In this document: positions 32,465-45,108 of the stretch, in pieces | Numbering within the stretch: the first letter of the stretch is position 1 | Layout of the letters: each line of letters starts with the position of its first letter | Position numbers and translations under genes: made by a program | The notes under the pieces: generated by a model | Database searches by the model: none | The model's input: the letters and a program-made list of their open reading frames with translations, nothing else | What the model was told of the DNA's origin: nothing | Source of the DNA: Uranotaenia lowii | Taxonomy: Eukaryota > Arthropoda > Insecta > Diptera > Culicidae | Direction of reading: 5' to 3' | Assembly (NCBI RefSeq): GCF_029784155.1 | Contig: NC_073693.1 | Coordinates: forward strand, 149,980,843 to 150,044,842 | DNA length: 64,000 nt

Positions 32465-35113
32465 TTATTTTCCTGTATTTCTTTGAGCTCCCTTGAGGCG
32501 TTTTAAGTTTTGACGCTTACCTGAACGTGAAGCTTTTCTACTGGTAAGTTTAAGCTTCTTTCTGCCTTCCGAAACAATGTCTTTATCAGTATTTTGAACA
32601 TTCTTTGGATCCAGATTTGCCGCTTGCTTCTTACGTTTTCGTTTGCGAGCACCGTCTTCGTTAGCTCGCTGTTCGATAGCTTCGTTTGTCCAAGCTTTTG
32701 GAAGGAACATGAGAGATTTGATGGTTTCGCTCGAGTTATTCGTATCCAGGTCAACTCTGTCTTTCAATTTGCTCAGAAGGTTCACCTTTGTCTATATGAT
32801 TGAAACCATTGCTCAGTTAGATAAAACTGTTAACTTCATATTATAGGTACTTACCATACTAGCAATTGACATTCCGTTTCGTATTTTATTTATAGTTTGC
32901 TTCTCTATATCTAATGCTTCGCGCAGATCATTCAATGCACTTGAATATAAAACGGCGTACTCTTCCTCAGCATTCGATTTTATATCGATCGTTCCAAGTT
33001 CACTTTTGCCGGCTGCAGCTAGCATAGCCTGTATTCAAATTATAGATTTGCTTTGTGATATTTGGTTAAAGAAATTCGTAATCACACATTACTTACATTA
33101 AATTTCTTCTTCTCTTCATCTATGAGCATTGTTATTGAAGTACCGTGATTTCCGGCGCGACCAGTACGACCGATTCGGTGAATATATGTGTTTATATGTC
33201 TCGGCATATCGTATGAAATAACGACGTCGATATCCTCTATGTCAATACCTCGAGCGAGTGCATCTGTGCAAATAATTCTGGCACATGACCGGAAAATGTA
33301 TAGGTAATAGGTTTTATTTGTTCCATTGATTTCTCAAATTTTTTTTTCGGCACGTTCGTAAATTAATTTTTTTTGCGATTCCTCTTTTTTTTGGTAGATG
33401 TCAAATCACCTTCTAATGCTTTTGCATACAGTTTGTTTAATTTACGAACATCGATACAAAATCACTTCGACAGAAAAAATCAATTTACGAACGTTAGTAA
33501 AGCTTGTCATTGTTTGAGGATTTCTTGTTTTATATAACAAAATGTATACCACTTACCCGTTGACTTTACCCAGAGCGAATCTGTTGAGCACGCTTTTCCT
33601 AGCAGCAGGACTTAATGATGAAGACCATTCTTCAACAAGCAATTCTTGGCCGAGCATTTTCTGTAACACGAATGACAACCGATGTGAGGCATCAATTGAA
33701 TTCGTGAAGCACAAAAACCGTTTGTAGTTGTTCTCTTTTATCAGTGCAAACAAGGTGAGCGGTTTTATGCGATACTGGGTCATGCAGATGAGTTGTCGCA
33801 GTTCTGCCGGAGTAGAATATTGCCCAGCAAATGCACCACGCTTTTCTTCCGTTTGCTGTGATTGCGTTTTCTCGTACACGTCTACCCGTTTGATAGGATC
33901 GGCAACTGCTGTAAACAGCTTAGGATGGAAAAGTTTGAAGGTCTGAAGCTTTTCTGGATCTTGGCTCAAAGTAGCCGAGAAAAGCAATTTATGAGGCTGT
34001 TTTGGTTTGTCGAACAGTTCAGATTGCGAAAGCTGTCCAACAGTTCGTCCAAGTAAGTATTGATCAGATTCTGCCTTGACGTGCTTATTAAGATGATACA
34101 ACCAATCATTTTGAATTTGATCCATAACGCGATCAGCTTCGTCAATAATGAGAAACCGAAGGTCTTTCAGCGTGAAACCTTCAGTGGAATTCAAATGTTC
34201 CACCAAACGACCAGCAGTTGTAACGACAATGTCAACTTTTGCCATGTATTCGCCATTAAATTTATCCACCAGTTTACCCTGTTCTATGGTAAAGTTATGT
34301 TTTCGTGATAGCAAAATTGGCCTCACTTTGGTTCCATCGCAGAGTTTCTCAAACACTCCAAATACTTGCTCAGCCAATTCCTTCACAGGCAAAATAACTA
34401 ATGCTCTTACAGCAGGAAAAATACGCCTTAGAAGCATTTGAACAATAGGAACGGCGAATGCTAGTGTTTTCCCGCTTCCAGTGGGAGATGAAATACACAG
34501 ATCACGCGGCCAAAACGGAGCAGGCTTACGATGGACATTAAGAATCCAAGGAATTACTGTTTCCTGAACAGGGAACAGTCGCTTATAATGCATATTTCTT
34601 AAGTTTGTCTTAAGCTGATCGTCGATATAATCCAGCTTTTTGATCGATTTTCCTCTTTTATTAAGATCACTATCGATTATAGTAGGATGTGACAGCCATG
34701 GAGGCAAAATTTCATCTACTTTTTTTAACCGTTTGATATGGTCTTCGCCAAGAGTTGTGAAATTGGTCTGATTTTCTGGTTTGGATTCACTTTCGTAAGT
34801 TTCATGTAGGCGATCCGATATGACGTTCTCTGTTTGCTCGATTTTTTTATCTATCTTCCTAGTTGTTTCTTCGGAATCATCGTTCTCGTCTTGTCCCGGT
34901 TGCCTCTCAGTGATTTCTGGTTCCACATGTTGGATACTTTTTCCAGTATTTTTCTTTGATGATAGCAATCGTTGCAAAATTAGCTCTTCTTGCAACTTCT
35001 CTTCATCTTGACTCAGTTTAGTGGCATCATATCTAACAGAAAATATAAAATATATTATCTTGATTTATCAGTAAATATAAGTTTAATTACCTGTTTACTT
35101 TAAATAAATCCAT
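32465..35113 (-). CDS. DDX51: DEAD-box ATP-dependent RNA helicase DDX51 (Dbp73D/Dbp6 type)
   Basis: Five exons on the minus strand: 35113-35091, 35032-33557, 33277-33097, 33028-32855 and 32791-32465, giving about 726 residues. The N-terminus starts [10 protein letters not shown] and has an acidic/basic linker. The helicase core includes a Q-like segment [11 protein letters not shown], motif [10 protein letters not shown], Ia [11 protein letters not shown], Ib [55 protein letters not shown] and [18 protein letters not shown] is present as DEAD in IIDEADRV. The C-terminus is very basic (ARKRKRKKQ). The family acts in nucleolar 60S subunit assembly. The last exon uses an acceptor ATATAG before 32791; this tail is the least certain part. 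Intron 2 contains a MITE. Confidence 0.93.
33348..33493. mobile_element. CGGCGTGTTCG MITE, copy 3 (decayed), in DDX51 intron 2
   Basis: CGGCACGTTCGTAAATTAAT and, inverted, ATCAATTTACGAACG are diverged versions of the family ends. The interior is in opposite orientation to the 22204 copy. The target duplication is no longer clear. Confidence 0.75.
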
Positions 35114-35743
35114 TATCCGAAAAATCCGAAAAAAAATACTATATGGGCTTCAACACGTGCATTTGTTTGTGTTCATTCGGACGAAAGACGAAGTTCATCT
35201 GACATGCACGGAAAAATTGAGTTATTCATAAAATGTGTTGACAGTCAATTATGATTCTACCTAACTTTTTTTAAACGTGTATTTACGGTTAGATGACAGT
35301 TCAAGTCAAAAAAATTATAAATTTTATGTTTTTGTTATTTTCCGTGAACCTCTCCTCCACACTCCCCGAATAGCAAAGACCATGGTATTAAAATAAACGT
35401 ACAATGATTTTCAATTTCACAATGAATTTCATCGTAGTATCTAAATATTTTTCAACCGCTTTTAATTATGAAACCACCATAATTTTTAAAGTTACCGTAC
35501 AATTCATCGTGAATATAAAATATTTCATAGTTGTCGAAAAAAACAGAAACACGGTATTACAATATTTTTTTTGTGATTATTATTGTTACAGTGTACTTCA
35601 TTGTGAAATGAAAATCCAAACCATAAGTGAACATTGGTAAAATTTTGATAGTTTTACACATATATATTTTATCGTGTAGACCTTTTTTTCGAGCGCGCGC
35701 CATTTTTGTCTTACAATTTTTCGATAAATAATTTTTTGCGAAA

Positions 35744-36271
35744 ATGCTGTATGGTAAGTTCGTTTTATGAATAGCTATAGGTTTATTGAAATTAATGTAT
35801 TCACTCTCTTTCTGAAAGGTGAAACAAATAGTACTTCCTTTTGGGCGCCGTTCCTGGGGCAGCGGAAAAAGCTTTCGGTGAAGTGTGAGATCGGGAAGAT
35901 GCCATCGGAAGGTACGATTGATGGAATTCCTTGTCCCAAACTGCCTGGTATTAGCTCAACCCAGCTCAGCTCCTGGTCAACGGAAAGAACAGCGAAAACT
36001 TTGGTGGTGAGTACATTTCAAGAATAATTGTTTAATATTTGTTTATATTTATTATTAATTTGTTTTACAGTGGACATTCCAAGACGGGCAACTTAGTTCC
36101 GGTAAATTTGGCTCGGAAACGGGTATGACCACACGCCGTATCGTACTGCTTCAAACCTGGATCACGCACACCGGAGAATGCGCCGCTTCCAGCCACGGTG
36201 GAAAAAAAACCCCGACAGAAAACCGAGAATGGACGGCAACTCAGACATTTGCGAGTTATTGGGAACGATGA
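35744..36271 (+). CDS. Unrecognised three-exon reading frame (132 residues)
   Basis: Exons 35744-35753, 35819-36006 and 36071-36271 join in frame across two small introns with consensus borders (ATG/GTAAGT, AAAG/G, GTG/GTGAGT, TTTTACAG/T). The product starts MLYGETNSTSFWAPFLGQ and ends TFASYWER. It has no membrane segment, signal peptide or known motif. It lies between decayed inverted repeats, so it may be transposon cargo copied from a host gene rather than a resident gene. The first exon is only 10 nt and is therefore uncertain. Confidence 0.4.
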
Positions 36272-36423
36272 CGGATTTGCTGCAATATATAGATTCTTGA
36301 CAATTTAAGGAGTTTTGTTTTTCCACCTGGTGTTAGAAAAGTGCAAAAACAGTATTATTATAGAGCATTCATAAAATTTTAAAATTAAATAAAATTATTT
36401 CGAATTTCTATTTTAAATTAAAC

Positions 36424-36564
36424 AGTTTGCTTAAGTTAATTCTTGTTTTGAGGAATTATATTCCTGATTGGTTGTGCTTTTAAATAAACGTTTATCATGT
36501 TTATTACAAAGCATAACTAATCATGAATAAAATTCCTTGAAATAAGTATTAACTTAAGCAAACT
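36424..36564. mobile_element. 141-bp foldback (hairpin) sequence
   Basis: AGTTTGCTTAAGTTAAT at 36424 is repeated inverted to 36564, and pairing continues imperfectly for about 40 bp per arm (GAGGAATTATATTC with its partner). It is probably a tiny MITE. Confidence 0.7.
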
Positions 36565-36979
36565 ATTCCAATCCATGAAAGTATAAATTATTCATGGTAA
36601 ACCATGAAAGATTATGGTTGAAACAATACATACATACCATTGAAAAACCTTGATTTCCATCTTCGTTTAAACAATGGAAATAAACGGATTTTCATGGTTT
36701 TATTGTGAAAAAGTGGAAGCTGTTATCACCATGAACTTCATATTTTTGAGCTTCCAAATGTATGGGAAATCGCCATTTTTTTCATGGTCACGCTGCATAA
36801 CAATACCCCTTTTTCATGGTTATTTTCGCCAAAACAGTGAAATGTATGGTCGGAAACTATGAATTCCAATGTACATTCACGGTATCGGAGACGATAATAT
36901 GCATTGTGTAGACCATAAAACTTATGGTTTGTGATTATGGAATTCATGGTTTTTTCATCGTACAATTCTATTCGGGTCC

Positions 36980-37356
36980 GTATTTGACCTTTGAAGTGTA
37001 CGCATACGAAGCGAAAAGTTATCTTTTATAGTTGGATGTTTGATAGTGAAAACGTGTTAGATATTGGGAAACGATTTTATTCCTGAAAGCACTAATTTGA
37101 AGAAGGACAGTGGCCATCATATTGGTAAACATCGGGTGGTGGCGTGGACCACTGCGGCAGAGGCCGAATCCGGACAAGAATAGCGGAGGATTTCGGAATT
37201 TGAGGTTAGGTGACGAGGCGGAAAAGAATCAAGAGGCCAAGCGAACCCACGAGGTCGAGTGAGAGCACGAGGTCAAACGAGGACAAATTGGCATTGGAAC
37301 TCGAGGTTAAGGAAAGCTAGAAGAGAAGTAGAAGGATCTCGAACGGAAATAAGATA
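36980..37356 (+). other. 5' leader of the plus-strand non-LTR element
   Basis: Purine-rich, no open frame. The exact 5' end and target duplication were not located. Confidence 0.4.
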
Positions 37357-38781
37357 ATGACGATGGTAGCAGGGTCCAAGGACCTTTCGCAGGAACCACG
37401 CAGAAGTGCGCGAATGGTGTCGCTGACTCTTGGTAGTCAACCGGCACGTTGCAAGGTTACCTTGAGTTCGAAAAAGCAACTTGTATCAAACAAGAGAGTC
37501 CAGCCTGGGATGAATAAGCGCATGTCAGGTCCACTGTTCTCAACTGACACTGGAAAACAAAGCTCGGGCACCGAGCCGTCCTCACCTATTGAAATAAGCA
37601 TGGATGAAAGAATTATTTTCCTAGAACCGGAAAAAATATCAGGAAATATTACCAAACATCAACTGGTGGTGGCCAAAATGTTAAAGGATGCTGAGGTAAC
37701 ATACAAGGAGATTTCCGAATTGGGACGCTTTAGATTTAAAGTTATCCTAGATTCAATGGAAGCGTACGAGAGTATCCAGAAAATCGACTTAACGAAGCAC
37801 AATTTGAAGATATTCCAGCCCAAATCTACAACAGAAACTGTAGCTTTTGTGCGAGGAATCCCGGTGGATTTTGACGAAAAGGATGTACTAGACAACATAG
37901 AATGTGACTTCGAAGTCACCAAAGTTGAAAGGATTAAGCGCAAAAGGAAGGAGAACTTGGTACCCACAGAAAATATGAAGATAACGGTGCAGGGTGGAAA
38001 AGTTCCGGAAAAAGTAATTATCTATGGCTGTCCATTCAAAGCTGAGATGTACGTTTACCCAGTAAAACAGTGCTTCAAATGCTGGAAGTTTGGACACCTG
38101 AAGTAGTTCTGTATATCCAGGCAACGGTGCCAAGTCTGCGCCATGGTGCATCCTGGAAAAGAAGAAGATTGTAACAATGTACCCCGTTGCCTTAATTGCA
38201 AAGGAAGGCATAGTGCAGGTGATAAGGAATGCCCCGAGAGGCACAGACGGTTACAAATAACGGAGGAGATGAGGAAAAAAGGAGTTTCATTCAAAGAGGC
38301 GGAATGCAATTTCCCGAAACTATCCAACAGGTTTGATATTCTTCAGACGGAAGACGATTTTCCCAGCATCATTGCTGTGGACGAAAATGACCGAGGTTTT
38401 CCAACCGAACAAGCAAACTGGGGCACACAAAGAATGAGGCTAAGAAAAACTTACAGCCAACGCGAGGCATTTGATTCTGGAAGACGGGACAGAAGAATTT
38501 CTACTGAAAACGAGCCATGCAATGCAAATTTCGTGGAAGCGGTAGTAGCTGGAGTGAGAAGAGAATTGTTGAGATCCTTGCGAGAAAAAGCTTGGCTTTC
38601 ACCACTTATTGAACTGAGAGATCAGACGACCGAAAAATTGAAAAGCTGTAAGGACGGAATACAATCTGATGAGTTAGCCATGTTCATTTACGGAAGGCTA
38701 AACGAAATCATAGAACAAGAGTTTAGTAGCACAAGGCACGACCAGAACAGGATAGGAAGACCAACTCAAAATGGCCAGTAA
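37357..38781 (+). pseudogene. ORF1 (zinc-knuckle) of the plus-strand non-LTR element, one TAG
   Basis: The frame is open from 37357 to 38781 except for a TAG at 38104-38106. That stop lies inside the first zinc knuckle (CFKCWKFGHLK-stop-FC), between the histidine and the last cysteine. Two more knuckles follow (CQVCAMVHPGKEEDC, CLNCKGRHSAGDKEC), then a conserved FKEAECNFPKLSNRFDIL segment. Its end overlaps the ORF2 ATG by 11 nt. The product would package element RNA. Confidence 0.85.
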
Positions 38782-41562
38782 AAACTTAAAAATTCTTCAA
38801 TTGAATATACAATCAATTCGACCAAGTGACAAAAGAGATGTACTATCCAGATTCCTGAAATGTAATGAATTTCAGATAGCGTTGTTGCAAGAAATATGGC
38901 TACGGGAAGCGGAAAATTTTCAAATGAAGGAATTTCAATTAGTATCAAAACGCAGGCAGACCGGATATGGAGGTGTTGGATTGCTCATATCAAACGAACT
39001 GACTGCAGAGGAGATGAGGTTACCAGACCTAAAATTTTTAGAAGGAGTTGCAGTGAAAATAATAAGAGGTTTCGATCCTGTAATCCTGATTTCGGTGTAT
39101 CTTCCACCAGATAGGACAGACAGCCAGTTAACTATTAACCAGCAAAAAGCGTTAGCCACGAATGAGATTAAAATATTGTTTGATTGGTTAGAAAAACAAT
39201 CCGGAGAAATCTTGTTGGGAGCTGACTTTAACGCTCATCACGAAGCATGGAGCGAAGATTTTCCTACGTGTTATAGAGGTAAACTTTTGGGAGATATGAT
39301 TGAAAATTCAAGACTTATTTTATTAAATGATGGTAGTCCAACAACTATCAGTTTACCAGGAAACCGTGACTCAGCAATTGACATCACTTTGGGAACTCCA
39401 GGATTAATAAGAAAAACTAGATGGAAGGTTATAGAAGAGGACTTTAGAAGCAACCACTTACCAATAGAAATCGAAATTTCCAGTTCTATCGAAATTGCAA
39501 AAATAAAAACAACAAAAGTTAATGAAAATAAAGTAGTAGAGTACCTCAATAAAATTAGGCCACAATTCTTTTATGATGCCAACGAAATGCAAGTAATATT
39601 TGATGAAGCTATACAACATGGCTCGTATGTTATTAAAAACAAAAAAAGCAACTTCTTGAAGAAATGGTGGACCCAAGAAATAGACCAAATATATCAGCAA
39701 AAAAGAGAAGCATTAAAAATATACAATAGAAGCAAATTGCTGGAAGATTTTCTAGAATTTAAAAGAAAAAGAGCCATATTTAAAAGGGAATTTCGGAAAG
39801 CCAAAAGAAAATATATAGAAGCAACTCTCGGAAAAAATTGATGAAAATACTTCGGCTAAACATGTCTGGAATATAGTCAAAGGAATTGACACGGCATTGA
39901 CAGGGGAATCTAAATCATTAAAACCAATCTCAATTGATGATGGTACGGCGTTCATGAACCATTATTTCACAGAAGATGAAAACCATCTTAATCTTCCTCG
40001 AAATACAACAATTCCAATACTTACCGGCTACGAAATTCCACTCAAAGCGACCGAAATTTTGGATGTCCTCAGGAAAAAGAAAAATTATTCGGCTCCAGGG
40101 GAGGATAAAGTTTCATACTCAATAATTAAACGCCTGAATTTTGATTTACAGCTCAAAATATGCGAAATGCTAAACATGGTCTTCATGACAGAACAAATCC
40201 CTGAAAAGTGGCGAATAACGGAAATAAAACCGATTCCGAAAAATCGTTCACAAGTGGGCCCCGCCTCAAAAAGACCCATAAGCCTAATGAATGTGAACCT
40301 CAAACTAATAAACTCTGTAGTGAAAAATAGAATAGCTGAGATTACCGAAATTTTGAACTTAATTCCCAAAAATTCCTTTGGGTTTCGGAAATTTTGTTCG
40401 GCGCAGACTTGTGTTAACTTTTTAGTAAATTCCATCAAAGAAGCAAAAGCAAAGAAACAGGAATGTATAGTGGCCTTCTTAGATATCTCGAGAGCTTTTG
40501 ACAAAGTCAAAACAGAAATACTGTTAGAAACTTTAGCCTTGCAAGATATCCCACAAAAACTAATATCTTGGTTGCATTCCTACCTAAGCTGTAGAAGATT
40601 AGCTCTTAAAACGGATAAAGGAGTAATTAAAAAAACTGTTTCGGAAGGTTTACCGCAGGGTTGCCCTTTGTCCCCGGTTCTTTTTAATCTGTATACTGCA
40701 GCATTACACCAATTACAAAAAGAAAACTGCACTTTCCTCCAATTTGCAGATGATATTGCTGTTTTAGCAATTGATGATTCTTTGAAAGGAGCTGAATCGA
40801 ACTTAAACGAATTTCTTAAAAGCCTAGTCGAAACAATGAAAAATTTAAATTTAGAGGTCAACCCTAGCAAATGCGCTGCTATCCCTTTTACATACAAAAA
40901 AATAGACCATCTGAAAGTAAAAATAAATGGAAATCAAATAGCAATTAATAACACACATCAGTATCTTGGGTACACACTCGATCGAGGATTGTGTCACCGA
41001 AAACACATTGAAAGCGTCAGAAAGAAAGCCATCGAAAAACTACCTCTTATGAAACTTCTCGCTGGACGTTTCTCTCATGCTAATCCAGAATCTTTGGTAA
41101 AAATTGGTAATGCCATGATTAGAAGCAAATTAGAATATGGAGGACAGATTTACGGAGGGGCTGCAGAAACAAATTTGCAAAAAATTCAAACCGCACAAAA
41201 CGCTTTTTTGAGAATATCTTTAAAATATTTGAAATCGACCCCAATTCACGTAATGCTGTCTGAAACAGGACAACTGCCCATGAGAACAAGAATAGAACTC
41301 CTAACCAAAAGGGAGCTAATAAGAAGTGTCTTCAACAAGAATCAGCTTGTCGAATTTGTCGAAAGAACAGTGGCAGATGGAAGGCCAAATGGCTCTTATT
41401 TTACTAAAATAATCGATCAAAATTTAGACTTGGTAAGTCAAATTCACCCTAAAGACCCTGACATCGCGCTGGAAAGTAGGCTTCAAAGGACTCCAACAGT
41501 GGACATAAGCTTCGTTCAATCGCTAGTAAAAATCGATTTCAACTGGTTTCTGTCAACTGATA
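38771..41562 (+). pseudogene. ORF2, endonuclease and reverse transcriptase part (frameshifted)
   Basis: From the ATG at 38771: APE endonuclease with LQLNIQSIRPSDKR, LLQEIWL, LGADFNAHHEAW and SNHLPIEIEI. A one-base frameshift lies near 39828-39840. The RT follows, with FGFRKFCSAQTCV, VAFLDISRAFDKV, GLPQGCPLSPVLFNLY and the catalytic LQFADDIAVLA. The frame is cut at 41562 by the insertion of a MITE, and the protein continues with STDR before the cut and HIDW after it, at 56979. Confidence 0.9.
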
Positions 41563-42130
41563 GGCTGATGTCATGCTGAAACAACTAGCAACGCAACGCA
41601 ACGCAACGTTCCAATAAGATTGCGTTGCATTGCATTGGTATGTCATGCTGGCGCGACCTGTCACTTTGAAATTCCCTACAAATCATCACTTCTCTACATC
41701 TGATAATGCTTTGAATCGTCTCCTTTCTTTCCGGAGCCATCAAAAACTCATCAAATCACGACCCGGATTGCAAGAATGCCGAAATTTGAACCGACAAAAT
41801 TCCTTGTTTTTTTGCCGGAACTAAGAATTCATGAAAATTTTCTCGCCGATTAGGATAGTTTTTAGTTTATTATCACAAGTTCGGACAGATCTTCGTAATA
41901 TTGTGCTTAAAACCCGGAATCACTGCTTCAAATCGAGAAAAAACAATGTTCCTATTGGATTTCCTACTAGTCGCGCTACTAAACACATTGGCATCAGATT
42001 GGTCGCGCTACTCAAAGCGACCAGTATGACAGGTCTGCGCGATTTCCATGGAGATCAAATGAGAGCTGGTTAGTCGTGTGAACGTTGCGTTGTAGGTCGC
42101 GTTGCTAGTTGCTTCAGCATGACATCAGCC
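41563..42130. mobile_element. TIR element (GGCTGATGTCATGCTGAAAC ends), 568 bp
   Basis: Long inverted termini: GGCTGATGTCATGCTGAAAC followed by AACTAGCAACGCAACGC at the left, and the inverse ending CAGCATGACATCAGCC at 42130. ATA is repeated at 41560-41562 and 42131-42133. Short GCAAC/GTTGC repeats sit inside the ends. No coding. It is inserted in ORF2 of the non-LTR element. Confidence 0.85.
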
Positions 42131-43603
42131 ATAGATGTTCAACGAGCCAATGTTTTGGTCGAAACAAGTCGGGTCGTTCACATTCTTGTTTGAGCTGCCG
42201 TGGCGCATAGACGTGACTTTTTACTGAACAAGATACAGTTTTGAAATAAGTGCTTCAAAAGTTACTTTGTGATAAAAGTTTTATTACCTTTTTGATTATT
42301 GGGTACTCGAAATGAGTGTCACAACCGGTGCCCCACCGGGGGCACCTATGGACGGCATTTTAGAAGGTTGTGAAAAAACGTTAGATCCTGCGAAAAAAGA
42401 TGGCGGGAAAAGAGTTTTCGAAAAATACTTGTACGCTAACAGTGACACTGGCCCGTATAAAGTTATTATTGAAAAAGAAGAAGAAAAGGACAAACCAATT
42501 GGAATCAATAAGATCTCTGTCGGAATAGTTCTAAAGCAAAACGGTTTCACGAAATCAATAATGGACATCCGAAAAATAGGACGCTCGAAAGTATTGGTTT
42601 ATTTTCAAGATTTTGCTGCAGCAAACAGGCTCGTGAGTTGTAAAAATTTGTCTTTGAGGAAATATGCAGCTTATATTCCGAAAGGTTTCGTGTCTGTAAA
42701 GGGCGTTATAAGTGGCATCCCTGAAGACATCGACGTCAAGGAGCTACAAAGTGAAATCGATTCAAACAAGGAGATCTTGGAGATTTTCCGGATGCATCGA
42801 TTCGTCAGTAAGGACAATAAGGTTCCATTAAAAAAGGTATGTGTTGTATTCCGTTCCAATAAGCTTCCGGATTCAGTAAGAATATATGCGGTTAATATGA
42901 GAGTGGAGGCATATGTAAACAGAGCGGTCATGTGCAACGCCTGTTTAAGGTATGGTCATAAAGCCGATAACTGCAAAGGTAGGAAACGATGTGATAACTG
43001 TGGAAACGCGGAAGATGAAAATCACGATATCAAAAATTGCGTCAACCTGACGAAATGTGTGCACTGCAAGGAAAGCCACAAAGCGTCAGACCCCAAATGT
43101 CCGGAAAGAGCTAAGCAGGCAGCCATTAAGAAATTGATGGCTTGCCAAAATTTAACCTTCCAAGAAGCTAAAGAAGAGTTCAGGGTGGAAACTCGTAATG
43201 GATTCGATATTCTCTCCAACATGAGAGAATTTCCGAGCATTTACGAAAGTTTTGCGACAGTGACTGCGAAAAGCGTTAAGCCTCCAACAAAACCACAAAA
43301 TCAACCTAGAAAACCAGTTGCTTCTACTAGCGCAAGTGGTGGAAATAGTGGGCAAACTAGGGTAAACATTCAACACATTCAGAAAACGAAACAAAGCGTA
43401 AACAACGCTGATGACGATAGTTGCAGTTCGGTACAACCAAAAAAACGAAAAACACATACATCTTCAGATCCAAATGATGATACGGAAAATCAACAAATGA
43501 TGCCCGTACAACAATACTTGGAACTTCGAAAACGGTGGGATGACCAAATGCAAATATTGGCAAACCAGAGAGAGAGTTATAAGTCTGCTATGAAGAAGTC
43601 ATA

Positions 43604-44756
43604 CACTGAACCAAATTAGGCGATTAAATTTATAAGGTCATTCTAATAAATCTTACTATTCACAGTCAAATTTTAGCTACTAAATTATCCTTTGAAAGAT
43701 ATAGCAAAATCCAATAAATTGTATCTGCTTCACTCACTTGGTGAAATGCATAGGACAATCCAATAATTATGAAACCAAATTGGGCTATAAAATTTATAGG
43801 GTCAATCTAATAAATCTTATCATTCAGTGTTTGATAGAAACTAACGATAAATCCATTACGAAATATGGAAAAATCCAATGAATTTCATAAGCTTGTTCTA
43901 CCTAGGAAAACATATATAAAATTCCTATACATTTCATCATTCAAAAGTTAGTATACATGTTGGCGTGTCCGTTTCAATTCTGTTTGGAGAACATAAATCA
44001 AGAAGAACGATTGTTTGTGTTGAGCCAGTAATTTTTGACCGGAAGATTTTACCAGTTGAATGGCAGCAAACAAAACTAAAATACCATCGCCGTGATAAAA
44101 GCTAAACATTTATGAACGTAAGTTAGAAAAATGGAACGGCTGAACGACCTGGTGTTAATATTTTGTTATCTATCCTAACAGGTAAAATACGGGACTTAAA
44201 ATGACGGCCAGCAGCGGAGAAATACAGATCCGGACTTCAGCTAGTAAGCACACGGTTCCATTCTTTGCCATGCATAGGTAATTCATACTTTTTTTCAAAA
44301 ACATAATTCGTTTGAAACTAAATGCTGATTTTTTCCCAGGAAAAACATCAATCCACCAGAACAGCAGCGCCCGACCAGCTGAATCAGGATTTATGCACCA
44401 GCCATGATCAATGCATGGAACCGCATCCTCATCAATAAGTGTTTGAAGTGCAGTGCAGTATAACGTTTACATTTTTGGAAGATTTGTTGTAATAAATGTT
44501 TAACGAGATCAATTTAGTTATTTATATGAATAAGATGGAAAATAGAAATTGAATTACAGGCGTATTTGATTGCAATGATGGAACCATTCATAACACTAGA
44601 TTAGATAATAAATCATAATAATTTCGCTCTCCATAACATTCATTGAAATTTCTTATAAAATAAATCATTCGTCTACTGATAAAAAGTATTGGATTTTCCT
44701 TTAGTGCGAAAACACTAGAATTCCCAATAAACCTTATAGCCCGATTTTGTTCAGTG
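43604..44756. mobile_element. TIR element, CACTGAAC family, copy 2 (1153 bp)
   Basis: The ends are CACTGAACCAAATTAGG and, inverted, CCCGATTTTGTTCAGTG, flanked by TA at 43602-43603 and 44757-44758. On the plus strand the interior holds an exon-like block at about 44182-44277 bounded by CCTAACAG and GTAATTC. It contains an ATG at 44200 (MTASSGEIQIRTSASKHTV) and is followed by a TTTTTCCCAG acceptor at 44338 and a further open stretch. This cargo differs from the other copies. Confidence 0.85.
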
Positions 44757-45108
44757 TACGCTATGCTTTCACGATACACGCTGGAAATTATTTAACCAAT
44801 TATCGTTAAAAAGTAACCATTTTCACACCTTTCCGCGTTAAGTTATTTTTTGGTTTCTTCCATAGAAGTCATTTTTTGACTTCTCTTGAGAAGTGGAAAT
44901 ATGGTTACTTTTTAACCGCAAGAAATTATTGCGGAGAAGTTGAAAAACGGTTAATTTTGAACCATATCGCAGAATGGAAGGAAAACAGGTAATTTTTTTC
45001 TTAAAAATACTAGAATTGGGATTTCGGATCGAAAGATAAATCATCATCCAGCGTTCTAATACGAATTTATTGGCAATTTCTTAGCACACCTGACCAGGAA
45101 CACGAAAT

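Larger units (their letters stand above)
35367..36976. mobile_element. Candidate element bordered by CCCGAATAG inverted repeats
   Basis: CCCGAATAG at 35367 and CTATTCGGG ending about 36976 are followed inward by similar ACCATGG/GTACAATGAT versus ACCATGAA/GTACGATGA blocks, suggesting decayed TIRs. CATGGT/ACCATG motifs recur at 36590-36960. No target duplication was recognised. It carries the three-exon frame 35744-36271 and a small foldback. Confidence 0.45.

Noticed and set aside
32465..32791. Last DDX51 exon as a separate small nucleolar gene
   Set aside because: It lacks a convincing ATG, joins the upstream exon in phase with a short intron, and a basic tail is plausible for this helicase. 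Not fully excluded.
42312..43619. Intact 435-codon gene ending at 43619
   Set aside because: The last codons come from the inserted TIR element (TACACTGAAC). The true end of the frame is at 48353 after two insertions.
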